This document shows positions 34,831-46,190 of a stretch of DNA of 64,000 nt, in pieces (within the stretch, counting starts at the first letter, position 1; the number at the start of each line of letters is the position of its first letter). The position numbers and the translations under genes were made by a program. The notes below the pieces were generated by a model that saw only the letters and a program-made list of their open reading frames with translations, was not told where the DNA came from and ran no database searches. The DNA is from Colocasia esculenta (Eukaryota; Streptophyta; Magnoliopsida; Alismatales; Araceae), in contig CM024763.1 in NCBI GenBank assembly GCA_014218235.1, forward strand, positions 85,484,244 to 85,548,243, written 5' to 3'.

Positions 34831-37111
34831 CTCACTCGAACACCTGAGATAAATGGGTTTGAGTTCGGATGTCCACCCAGAATGAGCCGGAGGATGACAC
34901 TTAAAAAAGCCCATCAATAGCGGAAATGCGCGCCCCGGACAGCCGAGACTCAATGTCTGCACTCGCGCTAAAGATCGCGTACGACTCGAATGGGTCCGAA
35001 AAGGTGAAATGCACATGCCCTCCGAAAATGAGGTCAAACGCACGTGAAACAGGCAAAAACGCACGCCGAATGCACGTCAAATACATGCGGGCATGTGTGT
35101 GCACGTGTGCCGCACGTGCCATGACAAACCAGCAAACTCCCAGAAATCCTCTGGGAAATGGCCAAGGAAGAAGAGGCCGTCAGTCAGCCCCCTGACCGGC
35201 GGACCCCCTCCGCCAGCAGGAGGGGCGCCGGCCCCCTGACCGGCGAACACCCCCTCTGCCAGCAGGAGGGGCGCCGGTCAGGCCCCCTGACCGGCGGACC
35301 CCCTCCGCCAGCCAGGAGGGGCGCCGGTCAGGCCCCCTGACCGGCGGACCCCCTAACCGGCGCCCCCCTCCGCCTGCAGGAAGGGCGCCGGTCAGGCCCC
35401 CTGACCGGCGGACCCCCTAACCGGCGCCCCCCTCCGCCAGTTAGGAGGGGCCGCCGGTCAGGCCCCCTGACTGGCGGCCCCCTCCGCCAGTCAGCCCTCT
35501 CGCGTGGGCACCTCCGCCAGTTCGCCATCGGCCTCGACGCTCGCGCTCTGCCTCGAGGCCCGTGCCGCCGAAGACCTCCGCCAGGGAGGGTACCCCCGCC
35601 GGTATGCCCCCCACAAATCCTATAAATAGGGGGGCATACCCCCATTCAAAGACACGCCATTCGGCCCAAAAAAAAAAGGGGCCAAGAGAGAGACCGGGGG
35701 GGCAAACAAATCGCATGCCCCTCAAGGTCCCGCTGAGAGCCTTACGTGCGTGAGCTTAAATAGGCCGCACGTGCTGAGGAGAAAGTCCTTGGCGTCTGTC
35801 GGTGTTCTGTCCTCCACGATCGGACCCTCCTGCGCTTGTCCGTGAGAAGACACCACAGGTTGTCATATGACCCCGGCGTTTTCATTTAAGTCCTCCGGTG
35901 TCATAAAACGACACACGTCGAGGCCCATATTTAAGTCCTCCGGTGTCATAAAAAGACACACGTCGAGGCCATGTTTAAGTCCTCCGGTGTCATAAAACGA
36001 CACTCGTTGAGGCATATGTTTAAGTCCTCCGCTGTCACCAAACGACGTGCGTAAAGGCAATGTTGTCCGACGGTGGCACCAACACGCCGCCAGGCCTACA
36101 CGCTTCCGAGCCCACAAAGACGCACGCTCACAAGCCCGTGCTTAGAGTGTGACCGTGCGCGAGCTTAAATAGGTTGCACGTGCTGAGGAGAAGTCCTTGG
36201 CGACCGTTGGTGTTCCGTCCTCAGCGTTCGGACTGCCTTGCGCCACGTCCGCGGGAAGACGACACAGGTTGTCACATGACTCTCAGCGTCTGTATTTAAG
36301 TCCTCCGCCGTCGTCAAATGACGTGCGTCGAGGCAACGTTGTCTGACAGCGGCACAAACACCCTGTCGTAAAAAGACAATGGTCGCTAAATGCTCGGCGG
36401 AGGCACAAACACCCCGCCTTGGGCATCGAAGGCCCGACCAGTTCGTAAACGTCCGACGGAGGCACAAACACCTCGTCGTGCACGTAAATGCAAGTCGTAC
36501 ATCCTGTAAATACCGGACGGAGGCACAAACACCCTGTCACGGACATCGATGTATCCCCTACCATGTAACGTCCGACGGAGGCACAAACACCCCGTCGTCG
36601 ACACTCATGTACGCGAAATGCTTGTAATCGCCCAGTGGAGGTACAAAAAGCCCCATTAAAGGCACAAATGTAAATGTCATGAATATAAATGACATGGGCT
36701 TGAATAAAAATTGTGGAAATTTACTTGTCATCTGTCTTTTTCTTTAAATTTCGACATACGGTCTTTTAACAAACATTACGCATTCGAAGGTGTTCGAGTG
36801 TTATACTCGATGTAAATGAAACATCGACTTCGGTCGGTGGGGAACGGTCCAGTACACGACCACTCCAATCGCCCTGAACGCGAGCGCACGCGGAAAATAA
36901 ATGAAATGAAATTCGAGGGTATCAGGGTTCGCACCCAATACCCCTCGTAAAACAAATCTTTGTCTGTTTCTCGCAAACAGTTTGGCACGCCCGCAAAAGA
37001 AAGCGAAAGGGAACCCCCCCCCCCCCCCCGGGGGCGACCAAAGTTCATCTTACGCGAACTTTTAGATATAAAAAATCAAAAGAAAAGAGAAAATAAATCC
37101 GCGTTCCAACA
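34831..37111 (+). repeat. T3 3' LTR, first ~100 bp deleted
   Basis: It begins inside the LTR at CTCACTCGAACACCTGAG and runs to GCGTTCCAACA. It contains the GC-rich core (35190-35500), a TATA at 35621-35628, arrays of 'acgtccgacggaggcacaaacacc' (36340-36640) and a PBS-like TTTGGCACGCCCGC at about 36983-36997. A run of G/C homopolymer lies at 37013-37033. Confidence 0.9.
35621..35628 (+). promoter_or_regulatory. TATA box in T3 3' LTR
   Basis: TATAAATA followed by GGGGGGCATACC, identical in context to the 5' LTR copy. It points out of the element toward the T1 repeat zone. Confidence 0.6.
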
Positions 37112-37116
37112 TCGAC
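37112..37116. other. Right target-site duplication of T3 (TCGAC)
   Basis: Perfect repeat of 21963-21967, directly after the LTR end at 37111. Confidence 0.95.
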
Positions 37117-37880
37117 CGAGATGGTTGACTGACCAAAAAGGAGTTTTAGCCGGCCTTTTTGGGGTTTATTGGCTAAGGAATTTGACTTGGTCGACCATGG
37201 TGGTTTCCTGACCAAGAAGGAGTTTTAGCCGACCTTTTGGGGTTTGCTGGCTAAGGAATTTGACTTGGTCGACCAAGATGGTTTGCTGACCAAGAAGGGA
37301 TTTTAGCCGACCTTTTTGGAGTTTATTGGCTAAGAGATTTGACCTGGTCGACCGAGATGGTTTGCTGACCAAGAAGGAGTTTTAGCCGACCTTTTTGGGG
37401 TTTATTGGCTAAGGAATTTGACTTGGTCGACCATGGTGGTTTGCTGACCAAGAAGGAGTTTTAGTCGACCTTTTTGGGGTTTGCTGGCTAAGGAATTTGA
37501 CTTGGTCGACCATGGTGGTTTGCTGACCAAGAAGGGGTTTTTTAGCCGACCTTTTTGGGGTTTGCTGGCTAAGAAATTTGACTTGGTTGACCAAGGTGGT
37601 CTGCTGACCAAGAAAGAGTTTTAGCCGACCTTTTTGGGGTTTATTGGCTAAAGAATTTGACTTGGTCGACCGAGATGGTTTGCTGACCAAGGAAAACATA
37701 GTTCATAAATGAGAGAATTCTCTCTTTTTTTTTTCTTTTACCAACCCTGGCGCCCTTTCGGGTTTTCACCAAGTCTGGCCCCCTTTGGCCTTTTTCCAAC
37801 GTGCCTTTTATGGGCTTCCGCGTTGAGGGGTTATCTATTTTTGCTTGGGGCACCCTTCTGAGTTTTCACCCCAACCGGAC
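37112..37880. repeat. T1 hairpin zone, part 2 (sets B and A)
   Basis: About seven ~80-bp units at 37112-37692 alternate CTTGGTC...GACCAAG and TTAGCC...GGCTAA. The first stem is the inverse of the TTTGACC/GGTCAAA stem in T2 and T3, yet it is still paired. Set A hairpins follow: CAACG/CGTTG (37797-37825) and TTGGGG/CCCCAA (37845-37874), with loops derived from the CGCCCTTTCGGGTTTTCAC core. Confidence 0.85.
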
Positions 37881-38006
37881 TTTAGACTTCTTTTTGTTTC
37901 GCCCTTGGGCACCCCCTTTTGGGGAGTGACCAAGTCAGCCAGGACATCTCTATTTTTATTCCCCCTTTCTTTTTCTTTTTTTTGACATGGGTACATATGC
38001 CCAACC

Positions 38007-41000
38007 TTAGCATGATTCAGCTATAGGGGAATCAGAGGGCGGTTGCCCATGGAATTCATGTTCAGGGGCAAAATACATTTTTAGATGCTTGTCATTTAGT
38101 GGTGGAAAAGGGCGGTCGCCATTATGTGTCGTCAGTGTGTATCCTCGCCTTCATAGACTCCAGTGACCACATACGGTCCGCGCCAGTTTGGTTGGACTTT
38201 ACCACTTGATTTGCCTGTCATGACTTCTCTTTGCTTGACCATGACGAGGTCGCCTTTCTTGAAGACACGAGGCCTGACTAACTTGTCATAGGCTCGAGTC
38301 ATGCGGGCTTGATAGGATTGGAGGTGTTTGTACGCTTCCAACCTTTTGCCTTCCAGGTCGGACAGTTCCTCCAACCTTCTTTCAATTTCTTGTCGCTCCT
38401 CGGTTGGAGACCGATATGGACGGCTACCCTGTAGGAGGACATTTCAACTTCAATGGGGAGCATGGCTTCGACTCCGTACACCAAAGAGAAGGGGGAGCAC
38501 CCCGTGGGGGTCTTATAGACCGTCCGGTATGCCCAGAGTGCTTCATGCACTTTCTCCCCCCAATCGCGTTTACGGTTGCCGACTATCTTGGCAAGCATTT
38601 TCATCATGCACTAAAGGTGATGCTGATATGATGTTCTGGGCCATTCAAAAACAAGATATCAATATTGCTCAGGTTATTATTGAAAGAATGAAGTCTGCTG
38701 CTGAAGTCATCTGGGACAGGAAGAACAAGTTGGCAGTATCCCTGCCCTATGCCCACTTACTTACAAGGATTTTCAGTCACCTTGAGATTGATTTGAAGGG
38801 AGAATTGATAGAGAAGATGGGTCAGCCCATTCGGTCTAGAAATTTGAAGAACAGTGGCTTTTCACTGGTAGGAAATGTATAGACCAAGACCTCGGTGGCA
38901 GAAGAAGAAGACATCATTGGAGAAGCTTCTGAAGCTCCACATATGATGCCCCGGATTTTCGTATTGCAGAGGGTCTTGTTAAAGGTTTCTACCAGGCCGT
39001 TGGCTTGAGGGTTGTAGACCGTTGATGTTCTCCAGTCTATCCAGAATTTAGCCGCCAACGCATATATTGTCTTGTTTTTGAAGGGCGTACCGTTGTCTAA
39101 TACGATCCGATGAGGGGTGCCGAACCTGTAAATTAGGTGTTGCTTGACAAATTTTACAACGGCTACCCCGGTCACCTCCCGGAGAGGGATTGCTTCTGCC
39201 CATCGGGAGAAGTAGTCAGTGGCTGCCAAGATGAACTTGTGGCCGCTAGAGGATGGTGGGAAGGGTCCCACGACATCCATTCCCCATTCGGCGAAGGGCC
39301 ATGTGGGGACAGTTGGATGCAATTCGTTCGGCGGCTTTATTGGCACCGAACTGAAGACCTAGCATTGATGACACGTGCGTGCATAATGGACGCAATCCGT
39401 GTACATGGTTGGCCAGAAGAAGCCTTTCAGCTTGATGTTGATTTTCATTTTGTCTCCCACCTGATGGGCCCCACACAGTCCAAAGTGGACTTCGTGCATA
39501 ATGACTTTGGCTTCTTTGGGGGAGAGACACCTTAGGAGGACAGACTTGTCCTTTTCATGGACAAGTCGGTACAATTGGTCCCCTATCATTTGATAGGACA
39601 TGGCCCGCCGCAGAAGCTAGACCCTTTCAGCCCGATCTGAGGGCAGCCAACCGCTCTTTATTCGGATGATCGGTTGGCGCCACTCTTCTTCTAGGCTGGC
39701 TTCTTCTTCAAGGGCGTTGACCTCCACAATTTCTGGGTCAGGGTCATCCTCGAAGACGCTGGGCATCAGCCTCCTATGTCGGACTGTTATACCCAATTCT
39801 CCTTCAGGAGGGAGCTTTAAAGCAGACGCTAATTTGGCTAGTGCGTCGGCTTGAGAGTTTTGCCCTCTGGGGACATGTCTGATTTCGAACAAGTAGAATC
39901 TCTCGCAGAGCTTCATCACTTTAGCATGATAGGGGATCCGTTCTTTTTTCCGAACGTCATAATCCCCCAGCACTTGACGGATGACCAGCTGTAAGTCTCC
40001 GTAGACTTTTATGCATTTGATGCCCATTTCAACGGCCAGTTGAAGTCCCACGATCAACGCTTCATATTCGGCTTGATTGTTGGTTAACGACTTCATGAGT
40101 GCACATGAGTTGTGCAGAATTCCTCCTCGTGGAGTCACCAGGACAATGCCCGCTCCGGAGGTATAAGTTGTGGTGTCGTCAGTTTGCTTGAGCACCCGGG
40201 AAGCGCCATCAAAGTAGAGCTCCCAATGTGGTAACTCTACGGCGAGAGTATTTCCACTTTCTTGAATAGGGACTTCTTCTTGTCGGGTCCCCTTCCCCTG
40301 AGGGGGCGAGAGTATTTCCTCCTCGGGAAGCTCGAACTCGAGGGAAGAGCCAGCCAAAAGCGGATGTGCCGCCAGGAAGTCCGCCATACCTTGCCCTTTG
40401 ATTGCTTTTCTTGGGACGAAGGTGATATCAAACTCCATGGGGAGAAGGGCCCATTCTCCCATCCTTCCCGACAACACGGGTTGGGTGAGGAGCGCTTTTA
40501 GCGGGTCTATCCTCGAGATGAGGCTGACTTGATAGGCCAGCAAATAGTGCCGTAACTTTTTAACGGCGAATACCAGTGCCAGACACACTTTCTCCACCGG
40601 GGAGTATCGGTGCTCCGGGCCCACCAGCATCATGTTGAGGTAGTATAGCGGTTGCTCTTTGCCCTCTTCATTTATTTGTGCTAAGAGTGCGCCTAGCGAC
40701 GTTTCCATGGCCGCGATGTAGAGGATGGGTGGCTTTTCTTTCACCGGGGCTCCTAATACGGGAGGAGTAAGGAGATACTCTTTGATTTCCTCGAAGGTAT
40801 CTTGGCACTCCTGGTCCCATATGAACGGGGCTCCTTACTTCATCAACTTGCTGAAAAGGGGCGCATCTGCCCGGGAGGTTGGAGATGAACCGCCTTATGT
40901 AGGCCAGCCTTCCTTGGAGTGATTTCAGCTCCGTCAAGGTTTTTGGCGGCGGCAGCTCTCTGATGGCTTTGATTTTGACAGGATCAATTTCTATCCCGTG

Positions 41001-43538
41001 GTATTTGACAATGAAGCCGAGGAACTTGCCGCTCGAAACGCCGAAGGCGCACTTCATTGGGTTCATCTTCAACTGGTGCTGGCGAAGTCTCTCAAAGACC
41101 TGACGTAAATCGCCCAGATGGTCTTCTCGCCTTTTGGTCTTGACGACCAAATCGTCGACATAGCACTCGACCAAGTTGTGGAGCATTTCGCCAAAAATCT
41201 TCGTCATTGCCCGCTGATAGGTGGCCCCAACATTCTTCAAGCCGAAGGGCATTCTTTTATAATTGTAGATCCCTTTAGGGGACCTAAAGGCAGTGTGGCC
41301 CTTATCTTTGGGAGCCATACGGATTTGATTGTAGCCTGACGATCCATCCATGAAGGATAGTGCTTCATGCCCGGTGGTCATATCAATCATCGTTTCCGTG
41401 ATCAGGACCGGGAAGTCATCCTTTAGGCAGGCTTTATTCAAGTCCCTGTAATCGATACAGATCCGGACTTGGCCGTTCTTCTTCATCGACACTATGTTGG
41501 CCAGCCAAGTTGGGTAGATGCAGGGCTCGGTGAAGTCGACTTTGAGGAGTTTGTCCACCTCGGCATTTAGCTTCAGCTCCAGCTCGTGGCGCATACGCCT
41601 TTGGGCCTGTTTAACCGGCTTCGCTATGGGGAGTATGGACAGCTCGTGCTCAGCCACAGAAGCGTCTAGGCCTGGCATTTCTTTGTATGTCCACGTGAAA
41701 CAGTCTTTGAATTCCAGCAAGAGTTGCCAATATGATTGTCTTTCTTCCTCATTGAGGAGGGCGCTGACGAAGATTGGCCGAGGTTCTTTTGGCTCCCCGA
41801 GGTCGAGTTCCACCAGCTCGTCCACAGTAGCTTGCCAGCCGTCTTCAAGTTCGCAGGGCGCCGATTGCAGATCGATGAAATCTTTCTCTTCATCGGAGTC
41901 AACAACATGAACGTCGTAATATTTAAAGTCTTCCTCAGTGATCGGCCAGAAATTATACTCCTCGTTTTGAGGTGTTTCTTGGCGCGATGTCCCATTTGAG
42001 AGGACAGGCATGGCTTCTCCCTTCTGCGGCTTCGTCGAGGAGGTAGGAGGTTGTCCACTGGAAGGGCAGTGATCAAATAGGGGGACTAGTCCAACGGTAT
42101 TTACTGCGTAATAGGCCTCGATGTCCGTCCCCTGACCGTAGCCCAACCCCCGAGTGTCTTTTGCACAGTAAGGGGGTTGCCCTCGGAGTTGCTTCGGGTA
42201 CCACAGCTGGTGGAAGTATTCCCGCCGGAAGGGATCTTGCACTTGCGCGATCTTTTGCTTTTGGCACAATTTCTTGATGTGCTCGGGCATGTCGTCCATT
42301 TCTTGGACGGGCTCAAGGGCGACTTGAGTCGTTCGACTCCAACCGAAGTCGTCTTCGAGGGGCCCATACGGGAGTGGGTCCCCTTTGTAGAAGATGAACG
42401 GCTTCGGTGTCTCACATCTCTTGAGACTTTCATTTCTGTAATGGGTGACAATGAATGTTTTTAGTCATTCCACCCATTGCTCCTCCCTATGGAAGGGCAA
42501 CTGCACGTATGCCGGCGGCAAGGAGATGCTCCGGTTGATGACCTCGTCGATGGCGTTTGTTTCATAGTTGATTTTACGCCTTTCTGGGCAACTGGGCCCT
42601 TACTCGGTAGATTCGACGAGGCGGCGGAGTCGGTGAGCTTCAAGGAGGTCTTTATTGACCGTGAAGAGCTCCTCCTCGCCCTGATCTTGCTTTGCTTGTC
42701 CCGCATCGACATTTTGCTTTTCCTTGCCTTTTGATGGGGCCGTTGACTTGCCGGGAGTTTCGCCGAAGTATAGCTGGGCATCCGCCAGATTACATTCATT
42801 CGGGCAGAAAAGAGCCCGGTCGGCGAAGACTGTATATTGCTCTCCTTCCTTGACATATTTTATGCATTGGTGGAGAGTCGAGGGGATAACCCGATTTTCA
42901 TGCAGCCAGGGTCTTCCCAGGAGAGCCTTGTAGGACGTGTTCGCATTTATGATGTAGAACACGACCTTAGTGGTAAGGCCATCCATGGCCAACTGCACCT
43001 CCACCTTTCCCAAGGTGTTTTCGGAGTTCTGATTGAACCCGGCGATTCTGACATCATTTACCCCTTGCAAGTAGGTCGTGAGGTACAGAGACTTGAAAGT
43101 CTTTAGGGACATGATATTGATCGATGCCCCAGGGTCAACCAAGATTCGGTTGAGCTCGTGTCTGTTGACCTTTCCTTGAATGTACAACGGGCGATTGTGA
43201 TACAGCGTAGGTAACAGCATATCCTTATCGGAGAATGTCACCTCCGCCGCCAGTGCTTCCAGGGCTTGAGCTTAGAGTTCGGTCACATCAACTTCGTAGA
43301 CCTCGGACTCTTGCAATATTTTGATGAGAGCCGCTCTTAACTCTTTGCTCCAAGCGATAGCGTCCCATATGGTGACGTTAGTCGGGAACCGCTTCATGTG
43401 TTGTATGATTTTGCGGTCGGCCTGGCACGGAGTTGCTCCAATGGTGGGACCATATCCGCCAAAGCTTTTATCGGTTGCCTAAATTGGTTAGTCCGCCTTG
43501 CCCCTAGTTGTTCGTCCAACTCTTCTCCGACCAAAAGG
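38007..43538 (-). pseudogene. T1 pol: protease to integrase, interrupted by a 368-bp patch
   Basis: The stop codon is at 38007-38009. From the right: protease (43241-42600) with LVDPGASINIMSLKT-like sequence (DPGAS); a spacer; reverse transcriptase in a long open frame (42299-40668) with YVDD in ECYVDDLVVK; both RNase H regions (40744-39617), the second with LYFDGAS, EYEALI and YGDLQLV; and integrase (39601-38132). The integrase is cut by foreign DNA at 38598-38965, between the catalytic-Glu region (LVETFNKTLC) and LAKIVGNRK. This is the best preserved pol of the three, but the patch and several frame changes disable it. N1 inserted at 43543, just upstream of the protease. Confidence 0.92.
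38598..38965 (+). other. Foreign 368-bp patch in T1 integrase, encoding a transposon-protein fragment
   Basis: T2 reads gcaagcaGCTTgcagaggg here; T1 has 368 bp of AT-richer sequence in place of GCTT. The plus strand is open to 38882 and encodes an amphipathic segment with FWAIQKQDINIAQ, SLPYAHLLTRIFSHLEIDL and a GELIEKMGQ stretch. The pattern resembles C-terminal parts of 'putative plant transposon protein' gag-like ORFs; this is from memory and uncertain. There are no terminal repeats and no clear target duplication, so it looks like filler DNA or a template switch rather than a complete transposon. Confidence 0.7.
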
Positions 43539-43543
43539 GTCAG
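43539..43543. other. Left target-site duplication of N1 (GTCAG)
   Basis: GTCAG precedes TGATGGGG at 43544 and recurs at 46513-46517 after the 3' LTR. Confidence 0.95.
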
Positions 43544-44036
43544 TGATGGGGACCGTGACTCGTGACGGACGTGGGACGAGACTCGAGACTTCAGATGTTC
43601 CGAGATATATCGACGTCATTTTTATTTTATTATGTATTTTTTTATTTTAGTGGAGTCTATTGTGGTCAAGTAGAATTGAATATCTAGTTTTAAGGTAAGT
43701 GGGACATGTTTGGCATTTTGTCATTTTTTGGGGATATTTTGGTCCCAGTTGCATGAACAGTAGGGTTTCTACCCTATAAATATTTGTAAGCTTTTGAAGA
43801 AGGGGAGGAGAATAGTGAAGAAGAAATGGAAGAAAAGTTTACAGGAAACTTGGAGACGCAGCCTCTGTGTGGCTCTCCCTCTCCCTAACCCCCCCTTTTC
43901 CCTCTCCTTGTCGTCTTCTTCTTCCCCCCCCCCCTCGTCTGCGTTCTCTTCCCTTCTCCTCTCCCGTCGTCTGCCTTCTCTTCTCTCCCCTTGTGATCTC
44001 TGCTCTTTCTCTCTCCCGCGGGTTCGTCCCGCATCA
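43544..44036 (+). repeat. N1 5' LTR
   Basis: TGATGGGGACC...GTCCCGCATCA, 493 bp. TATAAATA lies near 43777 within CCTATAAATATTTGTAAGC, a plausible promoter. A long C/T-rich tract occupies 43870-44030, toward the 3' end of the LTR. Confidence 0.93.
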
Positions 44037-44038
44037 AT

Positions 44039-45454
44039 TTGGTATCAGAGCCCAACCACGATCCCACGCACTCCCCACCGTCGCACTCTGTTTCCCTTCC
44101 CCTCCTCCCTGTCCGCAAGCCGCCTCCTTCGCAAAAGCCTGCTAGCGGCGCCCCACCCCGGAGCCCCTGTCGCGGGCCTTCCACGCCGTCGAACCTGTGC
44201 CCATTCGTGCCTGCGCACGGCCTCCCCAAGGCCTGCCAACGCCGTTCGCCCGCGTGTGGGACTGCACCCCGCCGTCGTCGTCCGCATCGAGGCCCCGCCG
44301 TGCCCACTCGCGTTGGCCGCTCGCCCGCGGGACACTACCCCGTCGTCTGCGTTAGAGGCCAGCCAGACGGACCACGCCGGCGACCTTCTCCCTCTCTCAG
44401 CCGCAACGTTCTCTCCCTCTCCGTCGTGGTCGCTCTCTCCCGGTTCTCTCTCCTATCTCTCCCAGTCCTCCCTCTCCCGGACCCCTGTGCCACACTTGTC
44501 CCTGTTCTCTCTCTCTGGCTCCCACGCGACCAGAAGCCCCCGCGTCGGCCGTCCCCCGCGTCCGAGTCCCACGCAGCTGCCATCGCCGGGGCCGCCATGT
44601 TGCCACCGCCCCGCGCCAACCACCCAGGCAGTAGCGGCCGCGCGTTACCGGCCCCTTTCGCGCCGGACGGCCACGACGGTCGACCACGCCCGCGAGCACT
44701 CAGGGCATCCCGGAAACGACCGCGCCACCCCTTCTCCATCTGCGCGGGAGTCCTCCGGAACGCTCCGTCGCAGGGCTCTCCTCAGCGTCGAATGTGCAGT
44801 GAAGCACCGAAGGCCAACCGCGCCGTCGTCTTCCGGCTGGTTGAACACCCCTCGCGCCGCCGGCTCCTCCTGTCCGGTCGGGCCACGCAGTGCAAGTGTC
44901 TTCGACGTGTCAGCGACAGAGCGGGTCGACCCCTTTCCTCCACTGCGACGGACGCCTGGGCGAGCCCCTCTGCACCGAACCAGCTAGGTGTTCGCCCGGC
45001 TACTACCTCGCGTCCACACAGAACCGCGGAGGCCCATCCCGGACATCAAACAACCTGCAACCTCATCCTGCCTCAGCTTGGAACCCCTGTGCGAGCTGTT
45101 CGTCCCGCGCCACCAACTCAGACTGTGAGCAATTTTGGCACTATGATTTCTTATGCATTTCGGACGCTAGTACGGTTATCAAATAGAAGAGTTATTTTGT
45201 TGATATTTGATCCGTTACAATCATGCAATTATGTCTCTCAAGCCGTCGTAGACTCACTTTCTCAAAGTGGGAAGTTAATTGAATCTGAAAGTGGGGACAT
45301 ATTTGTGTCATTGTCTCGATCATTCAAAGCAGATTTGGAGCACAAAGAACTTATCTATAATACTGGCGCTTGGGCTACAATTCCTACGCAGCAGTCGTCT
45401 AGTTTGCCAACCGACCGGTTTTATCTTATTGGGTCAGAAATGGTTACAAAATGA
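44039..45454 (+). CDS. Hypothetical Pro/Arg/Ser-rich ORF in N1
   Basis: An open frame of 471 codons begins in the primer site. The first ~360 residues are proline-, arginine- and serine-rich low-complexity sequence from GC-rich DNA that is open in several frames (also 43794-44987), so its length may be only compositional. The last ~110 residues, from AT-richer DNA, look more protein-like (SCNYVSQAVVDSLSQSG), faintly recalling a retroviral protease region; this is weak. No zinc knuckle is seen. N2 carries the same GC-rich part on the minus strand. Not assigned a function. Confidence 0.3.
   Translation: MVSEPNHDPTHSPPSHSVSLPLLPVRKPPPSQKPASGAPPRSPCRGPSTPSNLCPFVPAHGLPKACQRRSPACGTAPRRRRPHRGPAVPTRVGRSPAGHYPVVCVRGQPDGPRRRPSPSLSRNVLSLSVVVALSRFSLLSLPVLPLPDPCATLVPVLSLWLPRDQKPPRRPSPASESHAAAIAGAAMLPPPRANHPGSSGRALPAPFAPDGHDGRPRPRALRASRKRPRHPFSICAGVLRNAPSQGSPQRRMCSEAPKANRAVVFRLVEHPSRRRLLLSGRATQCKCLRRVSDRAGRPLSSTATDAWASPSAPNQLGVRPATTSRPHRTAEAHPGHQTTCNLILPQLGTPVRAVRPAPPTQTVSNFGTMISYAFRTLVRLSNRRVILLIFDPLQSCNYVSQAVVDSLSQSGKLIESESGDIFVSLSRSFKADLEHKELIYNTGAWATIPTQQSSSLPTDRFYLIGSEMVTK
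44040..44051 (+). other. N1 primer binding site
   Basis: TGGTATCAGAGC begins 3 bp after the LTR and is complementary to the 3' end of initiator methionine tRNA, the usual primer of many plant LTR elements. Confidence 0.92.
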
Positions 45455-45539
45455 GCGTGTTGAGGTATTTGCTGATGAGAGTTATTGTACTGTCTGAGAT
45501 CTTGATTATCCAGGGTGCCTGTTCAAGTTTCCTGCCTAT

Positions 45540-46190
45540 GTGCCTACAGTTCAAAGAAGTTCACATGTTAAGGCTTGCCAACCTGATTCCCAAGTGGCAC
45601 TAAAACAAAAATTAGAGTCTACAATCTTGCCAACTGTGGGTGATGCTCAGGTAGAGGTGCATTGTCCACTGCCACCTACTATGGTAGAGCTCGAGGAGAT
45701 GATTGAGAATGTGGCTATGACTGACTCCATTGAAGTATGCGAGACAGTTCATATAGTGGAGTCATGGAATCACTCTTTGATGATTGAAACTGGTTTTGCT
45801 GCATTTTCTGATCAATTATTTGAGATCTCAACACTCTCTGGCAGTCATCCGCTTGTGCTTTTTAACATTGATTCTGGTGACTTTGATGTGGTGTGGTTAG
45901 ATTTTCGTGAAGCATACCAGGATCGACAGTTCGAGACTTGCGCTTTTATAATTTGTACAGTGTATTTCACTCCAGTTTTGGTGTTTGTCTTCCTCATACT
46001 TCGACACTTTAAAATTCGAGGGCGAATTTTTTCGAAGTGGGGGAGAATGATGGGGACCGTGACTCGTGACGGACGTGGGACGAGACTCAAGACTTCAGAT
46101 GTTTCGAGATATATCGACGTCATTTTATTTTATTATGTATTTTTTTATTTTAGTGGAGTCTATTGTGATCAAGTAGAATTAAATATCTAG
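45540..46190 (+). CDS. Hypothetical second ORF in N1, running into the 3' LTR
   Basis: 216 codons. The middle is acidic (VELEEMIENVAMTDSIEV) and a hydrophobic stretch (IICTVYFTPVLVFVFLIL) lies near residues 137-155, just before RHFKIRGRIFSKWG encoded by the purine-tract region. The end is translated LTR. It may be a remnant of a larger polyprotein read in a shifted frame. I do not recognise a domain. Confidence 0.3.
   Translation: MPTVQRSSHVKACQPDSQVALKQKLESTILPTVGDAQVEVHCPLPPTMVELEEMIENVAMTDSIEVCETVHIVESWNHSLMIETGFAAFSDQLFEISTLSGSHPLVLFNIDSGDFDVVWLDFREAYQDRQFETCAFIICTVYFTPVLVFVFLILRHFKIRGRIFSKWGRMMGTVTRDGRGTRLKTSDVSRYIDVILFYYVFFYFSGVYCDQVELNI

Larger units (their letters stand above)
21968..37111 (+). 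mobile_element. T3: Tat-type element with both LTRs damaged, PMD gene absent
   Basis: T3 has LTR ends TGTTG (21968) and CAACA (37111) and the TCGAC duplication. Order: truncated 5' LTR (21968 to about 23640), gag, pol (stop after 33768), hairpin array (33945-34790), then a 3' LTR that begins only at about 34831. Two internal deletions are plain. One removes the LTR end, primer site and leader, joining LTR sequence to gag at about 23625-23645. The other joins the hairpin zone directly to the LTR (34825-34832), removing the whole antisense PMD region, the purine tract and about the first 100 bp of the 3' LTR. Confidence 0.93.

Noticed and set aside
44039..44055. GGTATCAGAGCCC as part of a tRNA gene
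   Set aside because: It is only the primer binding site; no cloverleaf or promoter boxes follow.
43794..44987. 397-codon frame overlapping the N1 LTR and internal region
   Set aside because: It starts inside the LTR, is Pro/Ser/Arg low complexity, and overlaps another equally long frame; composition explains it.
45540..46190. Envelope-like gene in N1, because of a hydrophobic segment before the 3' LTR
   Set aside because: One hydrophobic stretch in a short frame that runs into the LTR is not enough; no signal peptide, cleavage site or length typical of an envelope protein.
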